Counted from the stretch's first letter, positions 25,618-34,058 are shown. The stretch is DNA of 64,000 nt from Nitrincola sp048264025 (GCF_048264025.1 NZ_JBLXDN010000002.1:1-64000), one strand, 5' to 3'. A program made the numbers and translations. Notes: generated from the letters alone by a model not told the origin.

Positions 25618-25632
25618 GCAGTAAGCGTGCCA
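25618..25632 (-). promoter_or_regulatory. Sigma-54 (RpoN) promoter of the monooxygenase gene
   Basis: On the minus strand the sequence is TGGCACGCTTACTGC. This fits the consensus TGGCACG-N4-TTGC(A/T) in 10 of 11 fixed positions, with the invariant GG and GC exactly 10 nt apart. It lies 101 bp before the monooxygenase start, and a sigma-54 activator gene is divergent. Confidence 0.78.
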
Positions 25633-25743
25633 AAGCGCGGTGCTGCAAGGGTTTTCGTTTTTATGTAATTGAATTTAAATAATATTTTATATTTATTGCG
25701 CAGAGTGTGGCGGCGATTGGCTGAGGAATTGCTACAGGTTTTT

Positions 25744-25808
25744 TTACAGTTGTAACCTGTTCTAGTCACAACTGTAACGTGAAACCAAGCTCAGCTTTAC
25801 AGGTGTAA
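25744..25808. promoter_or_regulatory. Three upstream activator sites (TTACA-N2-TGTAA)
   Basis: TTACAGTTGTAA (25744-25755), TCACAACTGTAA (25766-25777) and TTACAGGTGTAA (25797-25808). Centres are 22 and 31 bp apart, close to two and three helical turns, so all three face the same side of the DNA. They are 112-190 bp upstream of the sigma-54 promoter, the usual place for an enhancer. The last site is also near the activator's own promoter. Confidence 0.65.
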
Positions 25809-25913
25809 CGCGATCACATCAGCCCTATATAGAAAGATAGAAAGCCAGTCTTTTACAGAGTAAACTCGGGAGTGCCGTGCAATAAAAATAACAGTCGCGG
25901 ACCAAGGAAAAAC

Positions 25914-27884
25914 ATGCATAACTTAAGCCAGCGTCGTCATATAGACACAATACTTAGCTATGGTGGGCATCAATCCGCACCTAGGCGCTATGCGCCCATA
26001 CATGAACTCATTGGCCGTTCGTGGAAGCGCTGTTTGAGTGAATATGGTTTAGATCCTTGCCAACCGAGACCTGCACGCATTGTCACGCAGCAAACCTTGC
26101 GCGAGCATCAAGATTCAGTCGATGAGTTCTTGAATGTGGCGCGAGCAGGTGTAGAACAGTTGTATGCTCAGGTAGCCAGCTTGGGTTATGTCCTGTTATT
26201 AAGTGATTATCGTGGTATCACTGTTCAGTTTCTGGGGGATAAGCGTGATGAGCGCTTGCATAAGGCGGGACTCTACTTGGGCGCCGACTGGAGTGAGCAA
26301 TACGCAGGCACCTCGGCAGTGGGTACGTGCATCCAGGAGCAGCAAGCGCTTACCTGCCATCGGGTTGATCATTTTGATAGTTCGCACATTAGCTTAACTT
26401 GTACCGCCGCTCCGATAAAAGACCCGTCGGGTCAGCTGCTTGCGGTTCTGGATATCTCTGCTCTAAATTCATCCCGCACACCTGAGAGCCAGAATTTTGC
26501 CTTGCACCTGACCCAGCTCTATGCGCGCTTAATTGAAGACGTCTATTTTCTAAGGCGTTATCGTCATCACTTAGTGTTTAAGTGTGATCAATCCCGAGAA
26601 CTTGTACAAGTAAGCGGACAATTGCTGTTTGCTCTGGATGAACAAGGTGTGGTGCTGGCAGCTAACTCCGCCGCACGGGACTTACTCATGCAACTCAACA
26701 AAATTGATCTGCCAAAGCTTTCATTACCTGAGCTGCTTGAGTGCCAATGGCAAGACATTTTATCCATTAATGCTTGTCATGATGGCACGCGCGCTTTCCG
26801 GGTAGAGGGTACTCAGCAAACCTTGTACGGCACACTTATTGAGCCGAAGTCGCCTACAGCGAGTCGGTTCTTCATGACCCCCAGCGTTACGCAGCAAGCT
26901 GAGCCAGTTCCTGCATTAGACCGTTTATGTGCCGATGATCCCACCATGCGCCAAACTCTAGGTTTGGCAAAACGCTTACGTAATAAAAATGTGAGCTTGC
27001 TTATTCTCGGCGAAACAGGCACGGGTAAGGAGGTGTTGGCACAGGCGATTCATGCCACGAGCCATCGAGCCGACAGTGCGTTTATGGCTGTCAATTGTGC
27101 CGCTATTCCTGACTCTTTGATAGAAAGTGAGTTATTTGGATATGTACCGGGTGCCTTTACTGGGGGGCGTGCAAAAGGTGCAAAAGGGATCATCCAGCAA
27201 GCAAACGGTGGCACACTCTTTTTAGATGAAATTGGCGATATGCCCTTACATCTGCAAACTCGTTTGCTGCGCGTCTTGGCAGAAGGGCAGGTGTTACCCT
27301 TGGGTGCAGTAACACCTATTGATCTGGACATTAGAGTGTTGGCGGCGACCCACTGTAATATTCAGAAACTTGTTGCAGAGGGCCGCTTTCGCGAAGATTT
27401 ATTCTATCGTTTAAATGGAGCAACACTAACACTGCCTACACTGAGAGCACGTGCCGACAAGCAGTACCTTATCCAAGCCTTGCTACAGCAGATTAACCCC
27501 AATATCCGGCTAAGAGCCGATGCGGTGAGCGCCTTACTCGCTTATGCATGGCCTGGTAATATCAGGCAGCTTGCTAATGTGTTGACCTTTGCAGAAGCCA
27601 TCAGCGAAGCTGGCGAAATCACCGTACACCACTTGCCTAAAGAAATTACAACACATCAACCTGAGCGGCCGGTTTTTTCTTTCCCAATGCAAACGCCTTA
27701 CGAGCTTTCCCAATCAGACATTACCGACAGCTACTCACAATCTTCTGAACAACAAATTCTGCTGAATCTGCTGCGACAGCAGCGTTGGAATATATCAGCG
27801 GTTGCCAAACAATTGAGTGTGTCGCGTCCCACCGTATACCGGCGGATTAAGAAGTTGAACATTGTTATGCCAAAGGATGCGTAA
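25914..27884 (+). CDS. AcoR-type sigma-54-dependent transcriptional activator
   Basis: Enhancer-binding protein, 656 aa. A GAF-type sensor lies at about residues 75-185 and a PAS-like segment (LLFALDEQGVVLAANSAA) near 237-256. The AAA+ domain has Walker A GETGTGKE (366-373), the sigma-54 contact loop GAFTGG (413-418, usual form GAFTGA) and Walker B GGTLFLDE (432-439). The C-terminal Fis-type helix-turn-helix has WNISAVAKQLSVSRPTVYRR. The family includes AcoR and DhaR, which sense small carbonyl or polyol compounds. ATG 25914 is chosen over the GTG at 25872 because AAGGA lies 5 nt upstream. The divergent monooxygenase gene is the likely target. Confidence 0.92.
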   Translation: MHNLSQRRHIDTILSYGGHQSAPRRYAPIHELIGRSWKRCLSEYGLDPCQPRPARIVTQQTLREHQDSVDEFLNVARAGVEQLYAQVASLGYVLLLSDYRGITVQFLGDKRDERLHKAGLYLGADWSEQYAGTSAVGTCIQEQQALTCHRVDHFDSSHISLTCTAAPIKDPSGQLLAVLDISALNSSRTPESQNFALHLTQLYARLIEDVYFLRRYRHHLVFKCDQSRELVQVSGQLLFALDEQGVVLAANSAARDLLMQLNKIDLPKLSLPELLECQWQDILSINACHDGTRAFRVEGTQQTLYGTLIEPKSPTASRFFMTPSVTQQAEPVPALDRLCADDPTMRQTLGLAKRLRNKNVSLLILGETGTGKEVLAQAIHATSHRADSAFMAVNCAAIPDSLIESELFGYVPGAFTGGRAKGAKGIIQQANGGTLFLDEIGDMPLHLQTRLLRVLAEGQVLPLGAVTPIDLDIRVLAATHCNIQKLVAEGRFREDLFYRLNGATLTLPTLRARADKQYLIQALLQQINPNIRLRADAVSALLAYAWPGNIRQLANVLTFAEAISEAGEITVHHLPKEITTHQPERPVFSFPMQTPYELSQSDITDSYSQSSEQQILLNLLRQQRWNISAVAKQLSVSRPTVYRRIKKLNIVMPKDA

Positions 27885-27928
27885 AGCCCGATTGCGACGC
27901 TATCGGTTAAAAAACAGGCTTAAAAGTG

Positions 27929-27949
27929 AGGTGAAAGCATCTTTCACCT
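27929..27949. repeat. Perfect 9-bp hairpin plus a nearby small palindrome
   Basis: AGGTGAAAG-CAT-CTTTCACCT forms a perfect 9-bp stem with a 3-nt loop, 45 bp after the activator stop. It lacks a T-run. A second palindrome, CCTATT-CCG-AATAGG, follows at 27975-27989, upstream of the diguanylate cyclase. The first may be a weak terminator; the second could be an operator. Confidence 0.55.
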
Positions 27950-28059
27950 GTTCCTTGACAGGAAGGAGGATTTGCCTATTCCGAATAGGGGGATTATGCT
28001 CCAAAGACTCCAAAAATTAATAATTAGGAGATAGAACGCTGACTACGGTTGCTAGAGAT

Positions 28060-29556
28060 TTGCGCCGTAAACGCATGCCCCGGTTAACGCGCATCAATTA
28101 CACGCCCCGAGTTCTCGGGTTCGGTGCGATTTTTGTTGCCATTTCCTGGCTGACTTATGTTCGCGACTGGTCCGCCGGACTCTATGTCCTTGCGGCTGTC
28201 TACTTTCTGCTGTACCCCCATTGTGTGTATTGGTTCGACCGTTTACGCGAGTCACGTAAGGGTATCGAAGTTCCTGCTATGCTGTTCGATGCTTTTATGC
28301 TGGCGCTATGGACGGTTGCAATCGAATTTTCCGGCTGGGTCAGCTTTACCTTACTGGCCGCTGTTATTCTCAACAACACCATGACCGGTGGCATCACCCA
28401 GTTCATGCGAGCCGCCGCCTGTTATGGATTGGGCCTGTTAGTCGGAGCCTGGTTATTTGGGGTAAATTGGTCACCCGAGGCCCCGCTGGGTATCGAAATT
28501 CTTACTATGATTTCACTGCAGATCTATATTTTTGGAGTTGCCTGGGTGTTTTCTATACAGAACCAGCGGCTGTTTCGTACTAAAACTGATGCCGAAAAGA
28601 AGAATGTCATTTTTTTAACCATGCTCAAACTGACCGATCTGGGTGATCAGTCCGAAACGCTGGAGCATTTGGTCGATGAGGCCTTGAAGGTGTTGCAAGG
28701 ACTCTATCCGAATCAATCTTTTGGTTTTGTACTCAAGGATCCTGACGAGTCTGATACCCTGCACTTTGCCGCCTATACCTCAGATCTGGACGAGGAACAA
28801 CGCGCCCTATTGCGTTGCCAGTTGTCGCGCGTGTGCGAGTATTTACCTAAAGGGCAATTCGTCAGCATCGCTGATCAGGATGATAATAGTTTTGTGTTTC
28901 CGTTGAAGCAGCGAGTGGATCGTTTTCAAGGGTTGTTACTGATTCATGGACGGAAGCTACCGGAGGAAGAACGGCAATCGATGAGGCTGTTACTAAAGCA
29001 ACTCAGTACCACGATTGCCAATAAGTTGCTTTCCCTTGAGTTGAAATCAGCGGCCGAGCGGGATGCACTGACTGGCATCTATAACCGTGGTCGGCTGGAA
29101 CAAGAAATCGCGGCCGCTCAGGCGAGGCTACGCGACAATGTGGATGCACATTTTGCTGTTATTTTGATTGATCTGATTGGCCTTAAATCGATCAACGATC
29201 AGTACGGGCACATAGCGGGTGATCAGTTGATTTGCCGTGTTGTCGATGCACTACGTGCCACCTGTAGAGAGCATGATCGTCTGTTTCGATTTGGTGGTGA
29301 TGAGTTTGTCATCCTCTGTCGAGATGAAACGGGTCAAGGTGCCAGAGCCTTGATGAAGCGTATTGATCACTGCGTCAAGGGGCAGAAGGTGTCTTTGCCA
29401 ACCGATCAAGGTGCTGCGATGGATGTGCGTATTGAACTCAGCATTGGTCTGGCGCGCTCTGATCAGGTTCCGCCGGAAGACGTACTAAAGCGTGCCGATG
29501 AACGCATGTACGAAGATAAGAAACGCTGGTATGCCGAGCGTGATCGGTACCGATAG
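28060..29556 (+). CDS. MASE2-domain diguanylate cyclase
   Basis: Membrane-bound enzyme making cyclic di-GMP from two GTP. The N-terminal 150 residues form about five to six membrane helices with the MASE2 pattern RINYTPRVLGFGAIF (as in AdrA/DgcC). A middle GAF-like region spans about 190-330. The catalytic GGDEF domain has an intact GGDEF at residues 412-416, and the product-inhibition I-site RxxD (REHD) stands five residues before it. The start is unsure: TTG 28060 is listed, ATG 28075 is possible, and an in-frame CTG at 28039 is the one with a good Shine-Dalgarno (TAGGAG, 8 nt). Confidence 0.92.
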   Translation: MRRKRMPRLTRINYTPRVLGFGAIFVAISWLTYVRDWSAGLYVLAAVYFLLYPHCVYWFDRLRESRKGIEVPAMLFDAFMLALWTVAIEFSGWVSFTLLAAVILNNTMTGGITQFMRAAACYGLGLLVGAWLFGVNWSPEAPLGIEILTMISLQIYIFGVAWVFSIQNQRLFRTKTDAEKKNVIFLTMLKLTDLGDQSETLEHLVDEALKVLQGLYPNQSFGFVLKDPDESDTLHFAAYTSDLDEEQRALLRCQLSRVCEYLPKGQFVSIADQDDNSFVFPLKQRVDRFQGLLLIHGRKLPEEERQSMRLLLKQLSTTIANKLLSLELKSAAERDALTGIYNRGRLEQEIAAAQARLRDNVDAHFAVILIDLIGLKSINDQYGHIAGDQLICRVVDALRATCREHDRLFRFGGDEFVILCRDETGQGARALMKRIDHCVKGQKVSLPTDQGAAMDVRIELSIGLARSDQVPPEDVLKRADERMYEDKKRWYAERDRYR

Positions 29557-29599
29557 GCGTTTCAAGTTTACTGTTAGAGATTAACGTGTTCGGAGTAGA

Positions 29600-29896
29600 T
29601 CATTTGGGTTCCTGGCGTTTAAGCTGCATCAGCTTCAGGTCTGTTTTCGGGAAGGCGATGCAGGGCAGTATCCAGCCACCAGCCTGCTCGCCGTCATTGA
29701 GCCCATAGGGGTGACGCCCCCGATAATCGATAGTGCCAGATACCAATCGACAGCGGCAGACACCACAGGCGCCGTTTATACAGGCTTTGCGCAGCAAAAT
29801 ATCTGCATCGGTCAGCGTGTCAAAGAGACTCTTTTCCGTATGGGCGGATAAGGTGACTATAGGTGTATCGTCCAGCTGTAATGTTATTTCAGTCAT
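29600..29896 (-). CDS. Plant-type [2Fe-2S] ferredoxin
   Basis: Electron carrier of 98 aa. Cluster cysteines follow the plant/adrenal layout C-x4-C-x2-C-x31-C: Cys39, Cys44, Cys47 and Cys79 (CINGACGVC, then ILPCIAFP), with an extra Cys49. The segment YRGRHPYGLNDGEQAGGWILPC is typical of domains that serve as oxygenase electron donors. No oxygenase partner is adjacent. It lies downstream of the PNPOx-like gene on the same strand, 77 bp away, and may be co-transcribed. Confidence 0.9.
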   Translation of the reverse strand: MTEITLQLDDTPIVTLSAHTEKSLFDTLTDADILLRKACINGACGVCRCRLVSGTIDYRGRHPYGLNDGEQAGGWILPCIAFPKTDLKLMQLKRQEPK

Positions 29897-29973
29897 ACCG
29901 ATATGGCCTGGCCAAAACCCTGATTGTGATCTTGGCGTCTAGTCTCCTCTGCCACAGCCTGCCAGTAAACTGA

Positions 29974-30570
29974 TTATTCGTAGATAATTTCGCCCAGTTG
30001 CAGCTGTATCGGTTGAACACCTGCCCAAACCGGAAGTTGCATATCCTCTGGATCATCCACTGGCCCGCCGGTTCTGACTTTGGCGGCAATGTTGCTTAGC
30101 GTAAACGCTAATACACTGGTGGCTTTCAGTTCAGTGGCATTGGCAGGACGTGCTTCTTTTGAGCGACCTGTATGGAATTTCTCCATCAGCGCATCCAGTG
30201 CCGCACATTTCTCCTGTTCATCGGTCACCAATCTGGCTTTACCATACAGAATAACGCTACGGTAGTTCACCGAATGGTGAAAGGCTGAGCGCGCAAACAC
30301 TATCCCATCCAACAAGGTAATGGCAATGCTGCCTTCCGCCCCGTTCATCAGCCGTTGGAACAGCCCGTTTTTAGCAGAACCGTGTACATACAGAGTTTCG
30401 CCTATACGCCAGTGCAGAGTGGGTTGGATATAAGATGTCTGCTCATCGCCGCAGGCAAGATGACACACCAGGGCTTCATCAATAATGGCATGAATAACGG
30501 CCTGATCATAATTGGCCCGCTTGGGACCACGGATAACACGGTTTCGCTCATTGATCGGGTATTCGCTCAT
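29974..30570 (-). CDS. Pyridoxamine 5'-phosphate oxidase-like flavin protein
   Basis: A 198-aa FMN-binding split-barrel protein of the Pyridox_ox_2/NimA-like group rather than true PdxH. The visible pattern is HLACGDEQTSYIQPTLHWRIGE, LYVHGSAKNGLF, then YRSVILYGKARLV. These proteins are often encoded beside MocR regulators. ATG 30570 is chosen over upstream ATG and GTG codons because AGGA is 7 nt before it. The divergent MocR gene starts 95 bp away, so the two probably share a control region. Confidence 0.88.
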   Translation of the reverse strand: MSEYPINERNRVIRGPKRANYDQAVIHAIIDEALVCHLACGDEQTSYIQPTLHWRIGETLYVHGSAKNGLFQRLMNGAEGSIAITLLDGIVFARSAFHHSVNYRSVILYGKARLVTDEQEKCAALDALMEKFHTGRSKEARPANATELKATSVLAFTLSNIAAKVRTGGPVDDPEDMQLPVWAGVQPIQLQLGEIIYE

Positions 30571-30630
30571 AGTCATTTCCTTCACTGTGGATAAAAGCCA
30601 GTGTAGAGGGCTAAAATGGATTGTAAAAGA

Positions 30631-30662
30631 TCCAATTTATAGCAAATTTATAGGTCCAATTT
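30631..30662. promoter_or_regulatory. Direct repeats in the PNPOx/MocR intergenic region
   Basis: TCCAATTT occurs at 30631-30638 and again at 30655-30662 (24-bp period), and a near-inverted copy, AAAATGGATTG, begins at 30613. GntR/MocR regulators typically bind such repeats. The second copy abuts the MocR start codon at 30665. Confidence 0.45.
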
Positions 30663-30664
30663 TG

Positions 30665-32101
30665 ATGCGTCTACCGCGAACACCTTTCAATCCTATGGCT
30701 GATCCAAGTCTGCCACGCTATCGCCAAGTGTTTGTCTGGTTACAGCAGGCCATACTCGCCGATGAGCTGAAAAGTAGTGAACAGCTGCCCGCTACACGGG
30801 ATCTTGCCCGTCAACTGGGCTTGTCCCGTAATACCGTGAAGGAAGCCTACGAGTTGCTTCAGGCTGAAGGTTATATTGAAGCGCGTCAGGGTGCAGGCAG
30901 TTTTGTTGTTGAGTTGCCTGCCCATCTGTTGCGTCATGCCCCCGTGGCTGATCCTGATGTCTATCCGCAACAGGCTCTACCTGACTTGAATCATCGTCTG
31001 CATGCGCTGCAAGCCTTCCGCATACCGGAAACACGGGTTTCTCAGCGTTTGCAGCCTGCGCTACCGGCGTTAGATGCTTTTCCCTTGCCGCAGTGGAAGC
31101 GCTGCCTGAATCAGTCTACTTCTCGGCCTCTGCTGCAGCACAGCCCGCTGGCAGGTGAGCCGTTGTTGCGCGATGAACTGGTTAAGTATCTGGCTATGCG
31201 CCGTGGTATTCAGGTGGATGCATCACAATTGCTGATTACCTCAGGTTCGCAGCAAGCCCTGCATTTAGTGGCTGAGTTGCTGCTGGGCTCAGACGATACA
31301 GCCTTAGTAGAGTCCCCAGGCTATCCTGGTACGGCGGCGGTAATGCGTGCCGCCGGAGCTAAGGTAGAGTTCATTAGCTGGCAGTCTTTGCAGCAAGGGC
31401 TACCTAGTGGGCTGGTGGCAAAATGTTTGTGCGTGACGCCATCACGTAACTTTCCTTTGGGGCATACTTTGACCTTAACGGCGCGTTTAGCGCTGCTTAA
31501 CTGGGCTGAACAGCAACGCTGCTGGATTATTGAAGATGATTTTGACTGCGAATTTGCGACTGGACAGCCAATCACGGCCTTATATGCGTTAAGCAGGGAG
31601 CAGCGTGTTATTTATACCGGTACCTTCAGCCGCACCATGTTTCCGTCCTTACGCCTGGGGTATCTAGTACTACCCCAGGCTTTGGTGCCTGGCATGCTTA
31701 AGCTGCGTGGATACCAGGACGGGGGGCTGACACGCCTGCCCCAGCATGCACTGGGTCAATTCATGGCTGAAGGCTATTACAGTCGGCATTTGAAAAAGAT
31801 GCGCCAGCTGTATCAGCAACGTCGAGATGCATTGATGGCGTTGATATCAGCTTCTCCCTTATCGGAATTACCGATGATCGATGCGGGTGGAGGGATGCAC
31901 CTGGTACAGGCGTTACCACCGGACCGCCTGGATCAACCTTTGTGTCAGCAGCTCAATAATGCCGGTATTGGAGTCCGCCCTTTATCGGCCTATGACTCAT
32001 TGACACAGCAACAGGGGTTGATACTGGGTTTTAGCGCAGATACGGCTGCCCAAATGGCATGGGCCGTTGCCCAGCTAGGCCAGGTATATAGTCAAACATG
32101 A
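30665..32101 (+). CDS. MocR/PdxR-type regulator with altered PLP site
   Basis: GntR-type winged helix (about residues 15-82: LPATRDLARQLGLSRNTVKEAYELLQAEGYIEARQGAGSFV) joined to a fold-type I aminotransferase domain, 478 aa. In MocR proteins this domain holds pyridoxal 5'-phosphate through a lysine in GTFSKT; here the residue is Arg323 (GTFSRTMFPSLRLGY). The usual DDY is DDF (Phe293), and TPSHQFP is TPSRNFP. So cofactor binding is altered or lost. ATG 30665 is chosen by alignment and because the upstream extension runs into the divergent gene. It probably regulates itself and the PNPOx-like gene. Confidence 0.9.
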   Translation: MRLPRTPFNPMADPSLPRYRQVFVWLQQAILADELKSSEQLPATRDLARQLGLSRNTVKEAYELLQAEGYIEARQGAGSFVVELPAHLLRHAPVADPDVYPQQALPDLNHRLHALQAFRIPETRVSQRLQPALPALDAFPLPQWKRCLNQSTSRPLLQHSPLAGEPLLRDELVKYLAMRRGIQVDASQLLITSGSQQALHLVAELLLGSDDTALVESPGYPGTAAVMRAAGAKVEFISWQSLQQGLPSGLVAKCLCVTPSRNFPLGHTLTLTARLALLNWAEQQRCWIIEDDFDCEFATGQPITALYALSREQRVIYTGTFSRTMFPSLRLGYLVLPQALVPGMLKLRGYQDGGLTRLPQHALGQFMAEGYYSRHLKKMRQLYQQRRDALMALISASPLSELPMIDAGGGMHLVQALPPDRLDQPLCQQLNNAGIGVRPLSAYDSLTQQQGLILGFSADTAAQMAWAVAQLGQVYSQT

Positions 32102-32366
32102 TGTTGAAAGGTGTAGGGGTCTTGCTGAAAATGTAGGATATTTAGAATAAGTAGTATTCGCCTGGGGGGAATAAGGCCGAGTCGATCCTCGCTGATTAAT
32201 ATAGCTTTTCTGTGAAAGTACGTGGTTGTTAATAATTTAACCGACACCGGTGTTGGCTGCCATTGTTTGAATTTTTTCTTGTTTGTCAGTTTTTATGCTA
32301 TAAGTTAATCATTATGTCTGTTTGAATTGGTCTTTTTTTAACCACTAAAATAATGACGAAGGCCCT

Positions 32367-34049
32367 ATGACTTCATTAGCAGCGGAACCTCCTATGGATA
32401 ATGCTGCTGAAAATCAGTCTCTGGTTTCAGCAGTTCTGCTCACTTTCGATCCAGATACCCAGTCTGTACTGGCGACACTGGAGCCCTCCCCGACTGCTCA
32501 TAAAATAGACTTGCCCATGCTTGAGGCGCTGTTGCAAGCACAGGGATATGGTGAGTTTTATACGTCCAAAACGGTTATGCATGAATTGATCCTTCAGGCC
32601 AATCAGGGTAAAGATGGCAGTAAGGTGATAGCCAATCGACGTGATGCTGAGCTGAAATGGGTGATCAAACCCAATAAAATGGCTGTTTATCTCACGGTGG
32701 TGCCAGCTTATGGGGGTAAGAAAATAACCCGTGAGTGGGTGTTTGAAGAGCTGCAAACGCAGGGAATAGATGAAAGCTGTGTGGATCAAGCCGCACTGGA
32801 GCAGGTACTGGAGGCTGGTCAGGCTGAGCGTCTTTGTGTGGCACGTGGTATTGAGCCGGAGCCTGGATTGGATAGCCGGTTTGAAGTGCTGGTTGAGGAT
32901 TGCAAGAACCTGCTTGCAGGCTACTCAGATGAGGATCAGGTCGACTTTCATCAGGTGCAGAATTTTACTGTGGTTGAAGAGGGAGAGGCTCTGATGCAGC
33001 GCTTGCCACCCACGCCAGGCGTGCTGGGTTTAACCGTGCTGGGTGAAAAGCTTCCCACTGAACCAGGTTGTGAACTGGAATTTAATGCTGGTGCAGAGGG
33101 TGCGATTATTGACCCGAATAATCCGGATCTATTAATTGCAGCGGTAAAAGGTCATCCGATCCTGATTGAGAATGGGGTTGTGGTTGATCCGACCTTAAGG
33201 ATCGATACGATTAATCTGGAGAGTGGCAATATAGATTTTGATGGCTCAGTTGAAGTGAAGGGTGATGTTACCAGCGGCTTTTCACTCCAGGCGACCGGTA
33301 ATGTCTTTATTGGCGGTATGGTTGAAAAAGCTACGGTAGTTGCCGGTCGGAATCTCACCATTGTTGGCGGCGTGGCAGGGGAGGATCTTGGGCGTGACCA
33401 TAACAACCAGTTGATTCTCAAGGCGCGTATCAGAGCGGGCGGCAATATCAGTGCTAAATACGCTAATCTTGCTTATCTTCGTGCCAATGGCGATATCCTT
33501 ATTCGTGAGTTTGTATTGCAAAGCCACCTGTCAGCCAAAGGCGGCGTTTATCTGACCCAACCGGGGAGTAAAGGCTGCATCATCGGTGGTAAAACCCTGG
33601 CCCGCACCGAAATTATTGTCAACGGCCTGGGGAGTGATGCGAATGTCCCGACGGTAGTGAGAGTCGGTAGAGTCAATTGCAAACGCAAGCTGGAAGAGCA
33701 ATTACAGGCGGAGCATAAAAACTGCCTGAAGAACTGCGAAAAATTGGAAAAAGTGCTCAAGTCTGCTGAAAATCCAGAGCCAAAAGCATCAATCAATGAA
33801 CAGATGTGCCTTAAGATCAAAACTACACTAACCTCTTATGAGCAGAAAGCTGAGCGGATCAAGGCCATACAGGTGCAATTGAGCGCCAGAAAACAGTCAA
33901 ACGACGATGCCAAAGTGACAGTCAATGGGATAATCTATCCAAACGTCTGTATAGGTATCGATGGTGCTAGCTTTAACAATCGGTTGCGCAAAGGCGGCTG
34001 CACCCTGGTACGTGAAGGTTCCGAGGTTGTCTCGCACGGAGTTCATTAG
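32367..34049 (+). CDS. FapA/DUF342 family protein
   Basis: A 560-aa protein with an N-terminal DUF342 domain, a central right-handed beta-helix-like stretch (SGNIDFDGSVEVKGDV, ATGNVFIGGMVEKATVVAGRN, AGGNISAKYA, ANGDILIREFV, SAKGGVYL) and a coiled-coil region around residues 440-500, ending with a basic RLRKGG segment. In Vibrio FapA modulates polar positioning or glucose-phosphotransferase control of flagella; no flagellar genes are near here. The upstream 265 bp contain an extended -10 (TGCTATAAG, 32296-32304) and a 10-bp palindrome ACACCGGTGT (32244-32253). Confidence 0.85.
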   Translation: MTSLAAEPPMDNAAENQSLVSAVLLTFDPDTQSVLATLEPSPTAHKIDLPMLEALLQAQGYGEFYTSKTVMHELILQANQGKDGSKVIANRRDAELKWVIKPNKMAVYLTVVPAYGGKKITREWVFEELQTQGIDESCVDQAALEQVLEAGQAERLCVARGIEPEPGLDSRFEVLVEDCKNLLAGYSDEDQVDFHQVQNFTVVEEGEALMQRLPPTPGVLGLTVLGEKLPTEPGCELEFNAGAEGAIIDPNNPDLLIAAVKGHPILIENGVVVDPTLRIDTINLESGNIDFDGSVEVKGDVTSGFSLQATGNVFIGGMVEKATVVAGRNLTIVGGVAGEDLGRDHNNQLILKARIRAGGNISAKYANLAYLRANGDILIREFVLQSHLSAKGGVYLTQPGSKGCIIGGKTLARTEIIVNGLGSDANVPTVVRVGRVNCKRKLEEQLQAEHKNCLKNCEKLEKVLKSAENPEPKASINEQMCLKIKTTLTSYEQKAERIKAIQVQLSARKQSNDDAKVTVNGIIYPNVCIGIDGASFNNRLRKGGCTLVREGSEVVSHGVH

Positions 34050-34058
34050 CGAGTTAAG

